Of a DNA stretch of 12,395 nt, positions 1 through 6,848 are shown piece after piece (position 1 is the stretch's first letter; each line of letters starts with the position of its first letter). A program made the position numbers and the translations under genes. The notes beneath the pieces were generated by a model that was not told where the DNA came from, ran no database searches, and saw only the letters and a program-made list of their open reading frames with translations. Source of the stretch: Azospirillum brasilense (GTDB lineage Bacteria; Pseudomonadota; Alphaproteobacteria; Rickettsiales; UBA3002); NCBI GenBank assembly GCA_003241645.1, contig QFOX01000053.1, forward strand, positions 1 to 12,395, written 5' to 3'.

Positions 1-428
1 AGCGTGTCTTCCACGCCCAGCTTGAATTGTTTCTGCGCACGCGCGGTCACCGCATCGATGAAGCCGACATCGTCGGTCTTGAGGTTGTAGGTTTCCACGT
101 CCGTCATCACGCGGCCATCGTTCCACTGCTTGTCGATGCCCACGGGATAGACCACGGCAAAGCCTTGCGGCACAACGGTTTCCGCCAGCTTCGATACATC
201 CTCGGTCAGTTTCACTGTGGTGAAGGCCGGGTGCAGCGCCATGACGAGCTTCTTCGGCGCGCCCTTGGTGGGAATGGTGTAGTAGCAGCGCTCGCGGCCC
301 TGCCACTGCATGCATTCATAGGTCGCATCGGGGAATGCGGCGAAGGTGCTGGTGAGCACGTCGTTCGGCGGGCGGTCCGAGCAGGCGGTGAACAGCAGAA
401 CGGGCAGGATCAGGGTCAATATACGCAT
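1..428 (-). CDS. LpqC / PHB depolymerase-like esterase lipoprotein (partial, 3' end off the window)
   Basis: The first 142 residues are visible; the gene continues past the left edge. The N-terminus is a lipoprotein signal: a short basic start, a hydrophobic run, then F-T-A-C with Cys16 as the likely lipidated residue, so the product should be membrane-anchored on the periplasmic side. The rest looks like the alpha/beta-hydrolase family COG3509 (LpqC, polyhydroxybutyrate depolymerase, feruloyl esterase). There is a strand ending in V-M-A-L-H, then G-F-A-V-V-Y-P-V-G followed by W-N-D-G-R, then D-D-V-G-F-I-D-A-V. The catalytic serine motif (usually G-x-S-x-G) would lie beyond the window. Oddly, the residues after the first strand are H-P-A-F-T rather than the usual H-G-x-G-G oxyanion loop. 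Substrate cannot be predicted. No Shine-Dalgarno precedes the ATG. It lies 51 bp downstream of hisI. Confidence 0.75.
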   Translation of the reverse strand, partial: MRILTLILPVLLFTACSDRPPNDVLTSTFAAFPDATYECMQWQGRERCYYTIPTKGAPKKLVMALHPAFTTVKLTEDVSKLAETVVPQGFAVVYPVGIDKQWNDGRVMTDVETYNLKTDDVGFIDAVTARAQKQFKLGVEDT

Positions 429-434
429 GCACGG

Positions 435-462
435 ACTATAGGGCCACGCAGGCGCAACGCAA
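435..462 (-). promoter_or_regulatory. Candidate promoter for the esterase lipoprotein, possibly leaderless
   Basis: On the minus strand a TTGCGT box (457-462) and a TATAGT box (435-440) are separated by 16 bases. Only six bases lie between the -10-like box and the ATG at 428, so transcription from it would begin at or next to the start codon. This agrees with the missing ribosome binding site. The match is by eye to sigma-70 consensus and could be chance. Confidence 0.3.
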
Positions 463-479
463 CTGAAGCTTTGGTAAGG

Positions 480-938
480 CTAGAGAATGGTGGGGTTGGG
501 CACGTCGCCATAGACCTTCAGCGGATCGAACATCTTCTCCGATTCGCGGAATTCCAGCGCCTTGCCCGCTTCGGCACCCACCGGCACGGCGCGGTAGAAG
601 CAGCTGCGGTAGCCCACGTGGCAGCTCGCATCGCCGGGGATCTCGACACTGATCCACACCGCGTCCTGATCGTCGTCGATGCGCATTTCCTTCACGGTCT
701 GCACCAGGCCCGAGCTTGCGCCTTTGTGCCACAGCAGCTTGCGCGAGCGGCTCCAATAATGGGCCTCGCCGGTCTCGATGGTCTTGCGCAGCGCCTCTTC
801 GTTCATGTAGCCCAGCATCAGCACTTCGCCGGTCTTGGCGCTGGTGGTCACGCAGGCGATGAGGCCATCCGCATCGAATTTCGGGGCGAGTTCGTTACCC
901 TCTTCCACTTGCTCGATGGTCACGCGCTTATTGAACAT
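480..938 (-). CDS. hisI: Phosphoribosyl-AMP cyclohydrolase
   Basis: HisI opens the adenine ring of phosphoribosyl-AMP to give ProFAR, the third step of histidine biosynthesis; it is a cytoplasmic zinc enzyme. The 152-residue product has the family hallmarks: G-Y-M-N-E-E-A-L (43-50), Y-W-S-R-S-R (61-66), W-H-K-G-A-x-S-G (70-77), the acidic D-D-D-Q-D-A (88-93) and C-H-V-G-Y-R-S-C-F-Y-R (106-116). Cys106 and Cys113 match two zinc ligands, but the third, usually Cys in D-C-D-x-D-A, is Asp89 here. There is no HisE fusion. The start is supported by AGGAGA about six bases upstream. It lies 63 bp after virB9 with no other his genes nearby, so it is an isolated housekeeping gene. Confidence 0.97.
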   Translation of the reverse strand: MFNKRVTIEQVEEGNELAPKFDADGLIACVTTSAKTGEVLMLGYMNEEALRKTIETGEAHYWSRSRKLLWHKGASSGLVQTVKEMRIDDDQDAVWISVEIPGDASCHVGYRSCFYRAVPVGAEAGKALEFRESEKMFDPLKVYGDVPNPTIL

Positions 939-963
939 GGTGCTCTCCTGTCAGGTCGGACAG

Positions 964-984
964 GTGATATAGCCCGTTTATCAC
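964..984. repeat. Short inverted repeat between virB9 and hisI
   Basis: GTGATA (964-969) and TATCAC (979-984) form a perfect 6-bp inverted repeat with a 9-base spacer, about 25 bases upstream of the hisI start. It could be a weak hairpin in the virB9-hisI transcript or an operator. It is not followed by a T-run in either direction, so it does not look like an intrinsic terminator, and the spacing does not fit a CRP site. Confidence 0.25.
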
Positions 985-1001
985 AGGATTCCAGCCCTTT
1001 T

Positions 1002-1817
1002 TTAGAAGAGCGAACTTTCGCGAAGCTTCTCGGAGATGGGCTTCTTCGGCTCGGGGATGGGGCTGGGCGGCATTTTCTCGTTATACACGCAGATAATATC
1101 GGCCCCGCGGCGCAGCGTGAGGCGCGAGCTGACCCGCTCCACCACAATGTAATTGCCGCGTTTGCGGAAGTTGATGAGCTCTTCGTTGTTGGCCGAATCC
1201 ACGTTGAAGAAAGCCGGGATCTCGGCGTTCTGGTCGCGGAATTCGAAGTAGGTGAACTCGCCATCGTCGAAAATGCGGATCGGCTCGATCACCTTGGAAC
1301 CACGGATGGTGTAGTTGAAATTGTACTTCTCGGGCTCTTTCTCGATATCCGGGAACGGCTCGTACTGCGCGAAGTCCATGTCGTCCTGGTCGCTCTGCGG
1401 ATAGGTAAAGCGCATCACGAAGATCATCTCGCGGTCGCGGATATCTTTGGTTTCGGCGGCGTGCAGCTCGAACAGGTAGGAGCGCTTGTTGGTGATCACC
1501 GTCATGTTCGTCAGCGCGTTCTGGTCGATCGGCTTCAGGAACAGGCGGTTGCCCGAGGGATTGACCATCCACGCCACGGAATCACCGATGGACACGGTCT
1601 GGATCTCTTCGTCCGCCGCCAGCTCAATGGCCGACTGGTAGCCAAAATGGCCGATGAACTGGTAAACCTCGTTGGGGCTGTAGCGCACCGTGCGGATGCG
1701 ACTGTCGGTGGCAATGGCGCGCGGGGTCTGCAGGGCCGAGGCGGCCATGGGCGCAGCAAGCACCGGCAGCATGGCCAGCGCGAACATCATGAGATTACGG
1801 CGTTTGGGTAAGGGCAT
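1002..1817 (-). CDS. virB9: Type IV secretion system outer-membrane core component VirB9
   Basis: VirB9 (VirB9/CagX/TrbG family) forms the periplasmic and outer-membrane ring of type IV secretion systems with VirB7 and VirB10. The 271-residue product starts with a signal peptide (K-R-R, hydrophobic stretch, likely cleavage after A-A-S-A near residue 28). The N-terminal domain (about 38-117) reads D-S-R-I-R-T-V-R-Y-S-P-N-E-V, then A-W-M-V-N-P and N-M-T-V-I-T-N-K-R-S-Y, very like rickettsial VirB9. An acidic linker (about 140-165) leads to the C-terminal VirB7-binding-type domain (about 165-248), with Y-T-I-R-G, F-R-D-Q-N-A-E-I-P-A-F-F and R-K-R-G-N-Y-I-V-V-E-R. The chosen ATG overlaps the virB8 end by 23 bp and keeps the basic n-region; Met10 and Met11 are alternatives. 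The ribosome binding site is weak, suggesting coupling to virB8. Confidence 0.95.
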   Translation of the reverse strand: MPLPKRRNLMMFALAMLPVLAAPMAASALQTPRAIATDSRIRTVRYSPNEVYQFIGHFGYQSAIELAADEEIQTVSIGDSVAWMVNPSGNRLFLKPIDQNALTNMTVITNKRSYLFELHAAETKDIRDREMIFVMRFTYPQSDQDDMDFAQYEPFPDIEKEPEKYNFNYTIRGSKVIEPIRIFDDGEFTYFEFRDQNAEIPAFFNVDSANNEELINFRKRGNYIVVERVSSRLTLRRGADIICVYNEKMPPSPIPEPKKPISEKLRESSLF

Positions 1818-2514
1818 AGCTCACGACTTGGAAAACGGGTTCTTGCATCGTCGCCGACATCTCACCCGTAGCAGGATCGGTTGTCTCCGTCACGACGGCG
1901 TCACTATAGTAAAACTGAATCGTTGCCGTCCACTGCGATTTGGCCGATTCGCCCACGCCGCTCGTTTCTGTGGAAAACCTTACCACGGCGGTGCTGAAAT
2001 CCTCGCCCTCACGCAGGTTCACGCTGCTGATCTGCACGGCGCGCTTGCCATAGACCCCCAGCGTTGCCACGGGGTTGTTCGGGTTGCTCGCGCTGACCGA
2101 CGCGGCATATTGCGTTGCAGCGTCGCCTTCCGAATGCGCCATCACGAACAAATTGTTCATGGTGAACACTTCCGGCAGGTAGCCTTCCCGGCTGAACACG
2201 TATTGGCTGATGAAGTATTTCTGCAGCGCCTCGTTCAGGTCGCCGCCCTTCTCGCGCAGGCGAATGAGGTTCGGCACCGTGTCGAACAGGCGGGCGTTGC
2301 TGATCATCAGTGCGGGGCGGTCGGTCAGCGGCATGAAGCGCACCACCGCCGAGAAGCCGAGGATGGCCACCAGCATGGCGACCACACCCAGCCCAAGGAA
2401 AATGCTGCGTTCGGAAATGGGGCCGATATACAGCGCCGTGTACCACTGGCGGGCCTGCTCGAAATACCGGCCATTGCGGATCAACTCACTGGCTTCCTGA
2501 TCGTCGGCGTTCAT
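1795..2514 (-). CDS. virB8: Type IV secretion system inner-membrane protein VirB8
   Basis: VirB8 is a bitopic inner-membrane assembly factor of type IV secretion systems with an NTF2-like periplasmic domain. The 239-residue product fits: a cytoplasmic N-terminus of about 37 residues with an aromatic patch (Y-F-E-Q-A-R-Q-W-Y), one transmembrane helix at about 38-58, and a periplasmic domain ending in V-F-Q-V-V-S-Y-A-L, a C-terminal strand like that of Rickettsiales VirB8. Length is normal for the family. It is the first gene of a leftward unit with virB9 and is divergent from an exported-protein gene. Only a weak GCGAG precedes the ATG. No virB7, virB10, virB11 or virD4 lies beside it, so the rest of the apparatus, if present, is elsewhere. 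Confidence 0.92.
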   Translation of the reverse strand: MNADDQEASELIRNGRYFEQARQWYTALYIGPISERSIFLGLGVVAMLVAILGFSAVVRFMPLTDRPALMISNARLFDTVPNLIRLREKGGDLNEALQKYFISQYVFSREGYLPEVFTMNNLFVMAHSEGDAATQYAASVSASNPNNPVATLGVYGKRAVQISSVNLREGEDFSTAVVRFSTETSGVGESAKSQWTATIQFYYSDAVVTETTDPATGEMSATMQEPVFQVVSYALTQTP

Positions 2515-2634
2515 TGGCTCGCAATTGTCTAAAAGTTAATTATTTCCGTGCAGCTTAGCCTTCGTTATGGTAATGTAAACAGTAATCGCATCGTAGCTTC
2601 GTTTACGATGCTCAGAATAGTATCTGGTGGTGCA
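2515..2634. promoter_or_regulatory. Divergent regulatory region between virB8 and the 887-residue exported protein gene
   Basis: This 120-bp gap is clearly more A/T-rich than the flanking genes and must carry the promoters for both directions, given the genes on either side. I found no pair of -35 and -10 boxes good enough to name. Its most distinct element is the inverted repeat at 2588-2611. If the plus-strand gene starts at an upstream in-frame ATG (2548 or 2608) part of this region would be coding. Confidence 0.5.
2588..2611. repeat. 8-bp-arm inverted repeat, candidate operator or 5' leader hairpin
   Basis: GCATCGTA (2588-2595) and TACGATGC (2604-2611) are perfect reverse complements around an 8-base loop (2596-2603). 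The structure ends 23 bases before the ATG at 2635. It could be a dimeric regulator site controlling the divergent promoters, or a hairpin in the leader of the plus-strand mRNA. There is no T-run after it, so it is not a terminator. Confidence 0.5.
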
Positions 2635-5298
2635 ATGCGTGTTGGTAGCCTTACGGCCGTAAGCCGTACGATTCCCGAAATAGCCTATGCCTTGCTGCGT
2701 CATGCCGTGCTGGCTGGCGCGGCGGCGTGGCTGCTGGCGGGCCAGGCACATGCGCAGGTCTGCAAGGACGAGCAGAATTCCAGCGGCGGAAACGGCAGCG
2801 ACCGTTTCTACCTCAACTGCGACATGACCTACAAAAATTCCGAGATCATGTGCGACAAGAACTCGGTCTACCCCAGCTGCCCCGCCGAGCCGATGCCCAT
2901 GCGCGACACCGAGCTAAAATCCTTCATCAAGGATTTCTCGCCCTACCTGTTCGCCTATGCGCGCGACCCCGAAGACAAGACCAAGCCTTACACCGGCACC
3001 TATTACCGCGGCACGCCGGGTGACGCGACCCAGACCTTCCGCATGTTCGGCAAAGGCGCCACCGGCGCCAAGCAGACCTCGGCCTGTGTGGCGCAGCTGA
3101 AATTCCCGGCCGACGCCAGCACGGTGGATGAAGAAGCCAAAATGGTGCGGCTTGAGCTGGATAACTGCACCAACCAGTACATCCTCAATTCGGCGCTCTA
3201 CCCGTACCAGAAAGAGAACACCACCCTGCTCGCCATGGAAGATGGCGGCGACCGCTCCAAACGCATCAGCCTGTCGAGCCATTGCCAGCCGCTGAAGACC
3301 GTGAACGAAACCAAGAACGAATATTTCGCCTCGGACTATATCAAGGCGGCGTGGATCAAGCTGCTGCAGAACCCTGCGCACCGCAAGAACCCCAGCGCGG
3401 CGAACGAGCCGCATCTGCCCACGGGCATTACCATCGAGAACCCCATCGCGCCGCCCGATCCGTTCCCGGATGTGCGGCTGTCGAACATTGCCGCCGTGCC
3501 CTACGAAGAGATCAACGACCCCACGCACCCGTTCTCGCCGCGCTGGGATTATCGCTACAACGAGCGCGACCATTATTCGCCCAAGACCGCCATCTACCAT
3601 GACCCCATCCAGCATGACGGGCGGTTGGATTCGGTGTTCTGTGCCGGCGTGCGCAAGGCCGATGACGACGAAGAGGATAAGAGCGAAGAAGACCAGACCG
3701 TGAAGGTGGACGTGCTGGAATTCCGCCGCCCGGCCTTCGATGAAGGCATCATGAACCGCATCAGCTACAACACCATCTGTAAGCTGCATGTGCCCGTGCC
3801 GGTCACCGGCCCCATTCCGGTGGTGGCGGCAGCGTCGTATTGCTTCCGCATCATCATTCCACCCAGCCCCTTCAACCCGCTCGGGCTGGCGCAGCAGAAG
3901 CCATGCTGGCAGTGCTTCGGCCTGACCGGCAAAGTGAATGGCGAAACCAGCCTGCCGCCCTGCACCACCCATTACGGCGGCAAGGACCAGCGCATGAAAC
4001 TCTCGGGCGGCTACCTGCCCGGCGGGCTCAACGCCTTCAGCCGCCTTGCGACCTGTAACCCCGGCGGCACGCGCCAGGCGAAATACAACATCGACACGCT
4101 GTGCCGCGACCTGCGCGCGCCCTACACGCCGCTGAACAAGCTGAAAATGCGCTACCACGATCCCGAGGAAGAAGACGATATCGTGCTGAAGGATGGCGTG
4201 CAGGAAGGCTTCCGCCACAAGGAATACTTCAACAACCGCATGCCCTACCCGCGCCTGTGGGATACGGGCCGTTCCATCCAGCGCAACGAGACCGACCAGC
4301 AGGACCCGCTGGACGTGCATGGCCAGCACACCGCCATCGTGGGCGTGGGCCATGAAGCGACCCCCGAATCGGAAGACGAAGACAGCGGCGACGACGACGA
4401 AGACAGCCGCGAGGGCAAAAAGAACGCGCTCATCAAGCAGGACCAGCGCTGCCTGTATGGTGGCTGGGGCGGCAACGTGAACATGGGCGGCGTGAATATC
4501 AGCGTGCCGGACCCCATCGCCAGCTGGACCGAGCTGAAGCTGTACCAGACCCGCACGCTGCGCGACCTGAACATCAGCTGCATTGGCCGCTACGAGAAAA
4601 GCTTCAAGATCGGCAGCGCCGAGAACATGGTGCTGTCGGCACTGGGCGCGGAATACACGCGCGGCATCCTGACCAAGCCGGACGGCTCGGGCGGCTACAC
4701 CTACCAGAGCCTTGCGGAATACCGCGAAGCGGGCGGCGGCTCGAGCGACGAGAAGCTCTACAGCCAGCTGAAGAACGAAGCATGGCCACTGGCATGGCGC
4801 GGCTACCTGAGCGCCAAAAAGAACGAGCAGAAATTCCCGAATTTCCCGGGCGGCTCGGCCAGCACCCAAACCGGGCTGGATAATGCCGAGCTTGGCGACA
4901 TTGTGGTAATGCCGGACGGCACCAGCAAAAGCGGTGATCGCAAGGGCCTGCCGAAACTCGCCATCGTGGCCGAGGTGAACCTGCCCGGCAAAAGCGACTG
5001 CGAAGACCGCAAGAACTGCTATGTGCGCGTGATCGAGCCGGATAACGGCAAATGGCCCGACGTGTGCGGCACGACCGATACCTGGGGCGAAATGAAGACC
5101 CGCTACCTGTACAAGACCGGCATGCTGCCCAAAGCCGCGAAGGACGAATACACGCGCATCAATTCCACCACGGATTGCGCCGACATCCACCTGTCCATGT
5201 GCGAGCTGGACAAGTGGGATGAGCTGAAACTCTACCGCGTGCGTGAAGACAAGCGCGACGGCAATGACGGCGAAGACGATGGTTCAGGGAGCCCCTAA
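2635..5298 (+). CDS. Large exported cysteine-rich protein of unknown function, next to virB8
   Basis: I do not recognise a named family. With this start the product is 887 residues. It begins with a signal peptide (hydrophobic core about 23-35, likely cut after A-H-A at 40), so it is exported. The mature part has 22 cysteines, including a C-W-Q-C pair at 424-427, suggesting disulfides. Acidic patches occur at 343-353 (D-D-D-E-E-D), 577-593 (E-D-E-D-S-G-D-D-D-E-D) and the C-terminus. Residues about 750-830 read G-D-I-V-V, L-A-I-V-A-E-V-N, V-R-V-I-E-P-D-N-G-K and W-G-E-M-K-T-R, resembling the beta core of CHAP/NlpC hydrolases, but the usual His before A-I-V is Lys774-Leu775. Start choice is uncertain: in-frame ATGs at 2548 and 2608 and a TTG at 2692 are alternatives, and codons before about 2690 are A/T-rich. 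It is divergent from virB8 and coupled to the next gene. Confidence 0.8.
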   Translation: MRVGSLTAVSRTIPEIAYALLRHAVLAGAAAWLLAGQAHAQVCKDEQNSSGGNGSDRFYLNCDMTYKNSEIMCDKNSVYPSCPAEPMPMRDTELKSFIKDFSPYLFAYARDPEDKTKPYTGTYYRGTPGDATQTFRMFGKGATGAKQTSACVAQLKFPADASTVDEEAKMVRLELDNCTNQYILNSALYPYQKENTTLLAMEDGGDRSKRISLSSHCQPLKTVNETKNEYFASDYIKAAWIKLLQNPAHRKNPSAANEPHLPTGITIENPIAPPDPFPDVRLSNIAAVPYEEINDPTHPFSPRWDYRYNERDHYSPKTAIYHDPIQHDGRLDSVFCAGVRKADDDEEDKSEEDQTVKVDVLEFRRPAFDEGIMNRISYNTICKLHVPVPVTGPIPVVAAASYCFRIIIPPSPFNPLGLAQQKPCWQCFGLTGKVNGETSLPPCTTHYGGKDQRMKLSGGYLPGGLNAFSRLATCNPGGTRQAKYNIDTLCRDLRAPYTPLNKLKMRYHDPEEEDDIVLKDGVQEGFRHKEYFNNRMPYPRLWDTGRSIQRNETDQQDPLDVHGQHTAIVGVGHEATPESEDEDSGDDDEDSREGKKNALIKQDQRCLYGGWGGNVNMGGVNISVPDPIASWTELKLYQTRTLRDLNISCIGRYEKSFKIGSAENMVLSALGAEYTRGILTKPDGSGGYTYQSLAEYREAGGGSSDEKLYSQLKNEAWPLAWRGYLSAKKNEQKFPNFPGGSASTQTGLDNAELGDIVVMPDGTSKSGDRKGLPKLAIVAEVNLPGKSDCEDRKNCYVRVIEPDNGKWPDVCGTTDTWGEMKTRYLYKTGMLPKAAKDEYTRINSTTDCADIHLSMCELDKWDELKLYRVREDKRDGNDGEDDGSGSP
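2650..2663. repeat. Perfect 14-bp palindrome at the start of the exported-protein gene
   Basis: CTTACGGCCGTAAG reads the same on both strands. It lies in the first codons of the 887-residue gene, 38 bases after the inverted repeat at 2588-2611. It may be a regulator site, or part of the true leader if translation begins downstream at the TTG at 2692. Chance is possible. Confidence 0.35.
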
Positions 5299-5300
5299 TG
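5286..5300 (+). promoter_or_regulatory. Ribosome binding site and TAATG coupling junction
   Basis: AGGGAG (5286-5291) sits six bases before the ATG at 5298-5300. The stop TAA of the upstream gene (5296-5298) shares one base with this ATG. The arrangement fixes the start of the downstream gene and suggests translational coupling of the two exported proteins. Confidence 0.75.
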
Positions 5301-6848
5301 CTGCATCGGCTACGGATCGGTAAACGTATCACGCAACTCGCGCTGGCCGCGCTGCTTGCCTTGCCGGCCTATGCGCCGCAGGCCGCCGACCCGGCCGATT
5401 GCGGCGCGCTGAACGACATTGCGCGCAACAAGACCTACGATGCCGACGACCGCGAGGTCTACCAGTGCCTGCAGCGCGGCTGGGACCCGCCAGTGGGCTG
5501 GCGTCCGGATGAAGGCAAAAGCGCGGGCATTCGCGTCAGCGGTGCGGGCGGTTTCTCGGTCAGCTCGCGTCAGGCGCCGGACATGCCTCCCGGAAAAGCC
5601 GGGGCGAATTCCAGCGTCAGCACGAACATCTTCAACTTCACCGCCGGTTTCCCGCCGTGGCGCGGCTTCCCTTGCCAGCTTCCCGGCGGCATCGATATTT
5701 GCGGCAGCAGCTACACGCCCGGCCCGGTTCCGCCCGGCGGTGGCAGCGCGTCCTGCGCGGTGGCGGCCGACACCACCGGCACGTTCGGTGCCAAGCAGAC
5801 CATTCGCGCGGGCACCACGTCGCTTCCCTGTGGCGGCGCTGTGCCGCTTTCCACCTACCTCATGGGCATGACGCAATCGCCCGTGGGCATGCTGGCCACC
5901 GAAAACGGCAACCGCACCACGTTCGTCTACCGTGCCAGCGGCACCAACTACGCACGCACCAGCTCGCGCGCGCTGCCCAGCTATTTGTGCAACAGCCGTG
6001 GCAACCGCACGATCGACCTTTATCCGCCCGTGGCGCAGATGCTCACCTTCACCGCCAGCGGCCAAATTGCCGTGCGCCTGCAGAAATCGCCTGAGAACAT
6101 CAACGACATTACCGACCCGTTCGATCCCGATCCGACGGTGGAGCGTAACGGCTACCTGCTGATCCCCATCGTCGGTGGGGTGCCGCAGATCCCGCGCAAC
6201 TGTGCGCGCGACACCACCTATTTCAGCTACCTGCCCGGCACCAGCCCGCTCACGGTCGAATCGGCCACCACCCCGGGTTGCGAGGGCGATGCCACGCAAT
6301 GCGGCAGCGCGCCCACCACGCCCACGGCTTCCGGCGCGTGCGACACGGTAACGCTGCAACCCGCAGGCACCAGCTGCGCGGGCACCACGCAGTTCGCGGT
6401 GCTGGACCGGCCGAACATCGTCTACCCGCCGGGCAGCAGCGCCACCTTCGCCACCATTCAGGGGCGCACGGCGCTGACCACACGTGCGGCCAACAATGCA
6501 CGGCTCTACGCGCAGGGCGAAACCATCATGTATTTCGGCTCCAGCGGCGGTGCGTTCGTGCTGCCCGAGGGCGGCACGCTCTTGCTCAGCAATGGCGACC
6601 GGCTGCAGATCTACGGCCCCGGCACGGTGAACGCGGCAGCGGGCGTGGTGAACATGACCAGCGGCGGTGCGATCATGAGCATCGGCGGCACGCTGAAACA
6701 GGCCATTCCGGCGGGCACCAATTTCTCGCCAGTAGCCACGCGCCCCTACGCGGTGCGGGTTGGCCGCAGCGTGCAACTGCCCGACGGCTACACCGCGCCG
6801 ACGCAGCCTTCGCCCTACATTCAGATGCCGGTAGCGGCCACGCCGTAA
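5298..6848 (+). CDS. Exported Gly/Thr/Pro-rich beta-type protein of unknown function
   Basis: The family is not recognised. The 516-residue product has a strong signal peptide (R-L-R-I-G-K-R n-region, hydrophobic core at about 12-24, likely cleavage near residue 30) and so is exported. After cleavage come a small Cys-containing N-terminal segment (D-C-G-A-L-N-D, Y-Q-C-L-Q-R-G-W-D-P-P), a low-complexity Pro/Gly stretch near 140-150, and a long beta-rich body. About 345-490 is rich in Gly, Thr and short hydrophobic strands (G-G-T-L-L-L-S-N-G-D-R-L-Q-I-Y-G, G-G-A-I-M-S-I-G-G), suggesting a beta-sandwich or beta-solenoid surface protein. It has 12 cysteines and no transmembrane helix after the signal. 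It follows the 887-residue gene with a TAATG overlap, so the two are probably made together and may interact. Its 3' end overlaps murU on the other strand by 28 bp. Confidence 0.85.
   Translation: MLHRLRIGKRITQLALAALLALPAYAPQAADPADCGALNDIARNKTYDADDREVYQCLQRGWDPPVGWRPDEGKSAGIRVSGAGGFSVSSRQAPDMPPGKAGANSSVSTNIFNFTAGFPPWRGFPCQLPGGIDICGSSYTPGPVPPGGGSASCAVAADTTGTFGAKQTIRAGTTSLPCGGAVPLSTYLMGMTQSPVGMLATENGNRTTFVYRASGTNYARTSSRALPSYLCNSRGNRTIDLYPPVAQMLTFTASGQIAVRLQKSPENINDITDPFDPDPTVERNGYLLIPIVGGVPQIPRNCARDTTYFSYLPGTSPLTVESATTPGCEGDATQCGSAPTTPTASGACDTVTLQPAGTSCAGTTQFAVLDRPNIVYPPGSSATFATIQGRTALTTRAANNARLYAQGETIMYFGSSGGAFVLPEGGTLLLSNGDRLQIYGPGTVNAAAGVVNMTSGGAIMSIGGTLKQAIPAGTNFSPVATRPYAVRVGRSVQLPDGYTAPTQPSPYIQMPVAATP

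Noticed and set aside
964..984. CRP-type operator upstream of hisI
   Set aside because: The arms GTGATA and TATCAC recall TGTGA/TCACA but the spacing is wrong for CRP/FNR sites. I kept it only as an unexplained inverted repeat.
27..1811. 594-codon open frame on the plus strand
   Set aside because: It lies antisense to the esterase, hisI and virB9, which have clear family motifs. Its Arg/His/Gly/Ala-rich product is typical of a shadow frame in high-GC DNA.
2914..5190. 758-codon open frame on the minus strand
   Set aside because: It is antisense to the exported cysteine-rich protein, whose signal peptide, patterned cysteines and coupling to the next gene mark the plus strand as coding. The antisense product is His/Val/Ala/Arg-rich with no motif.
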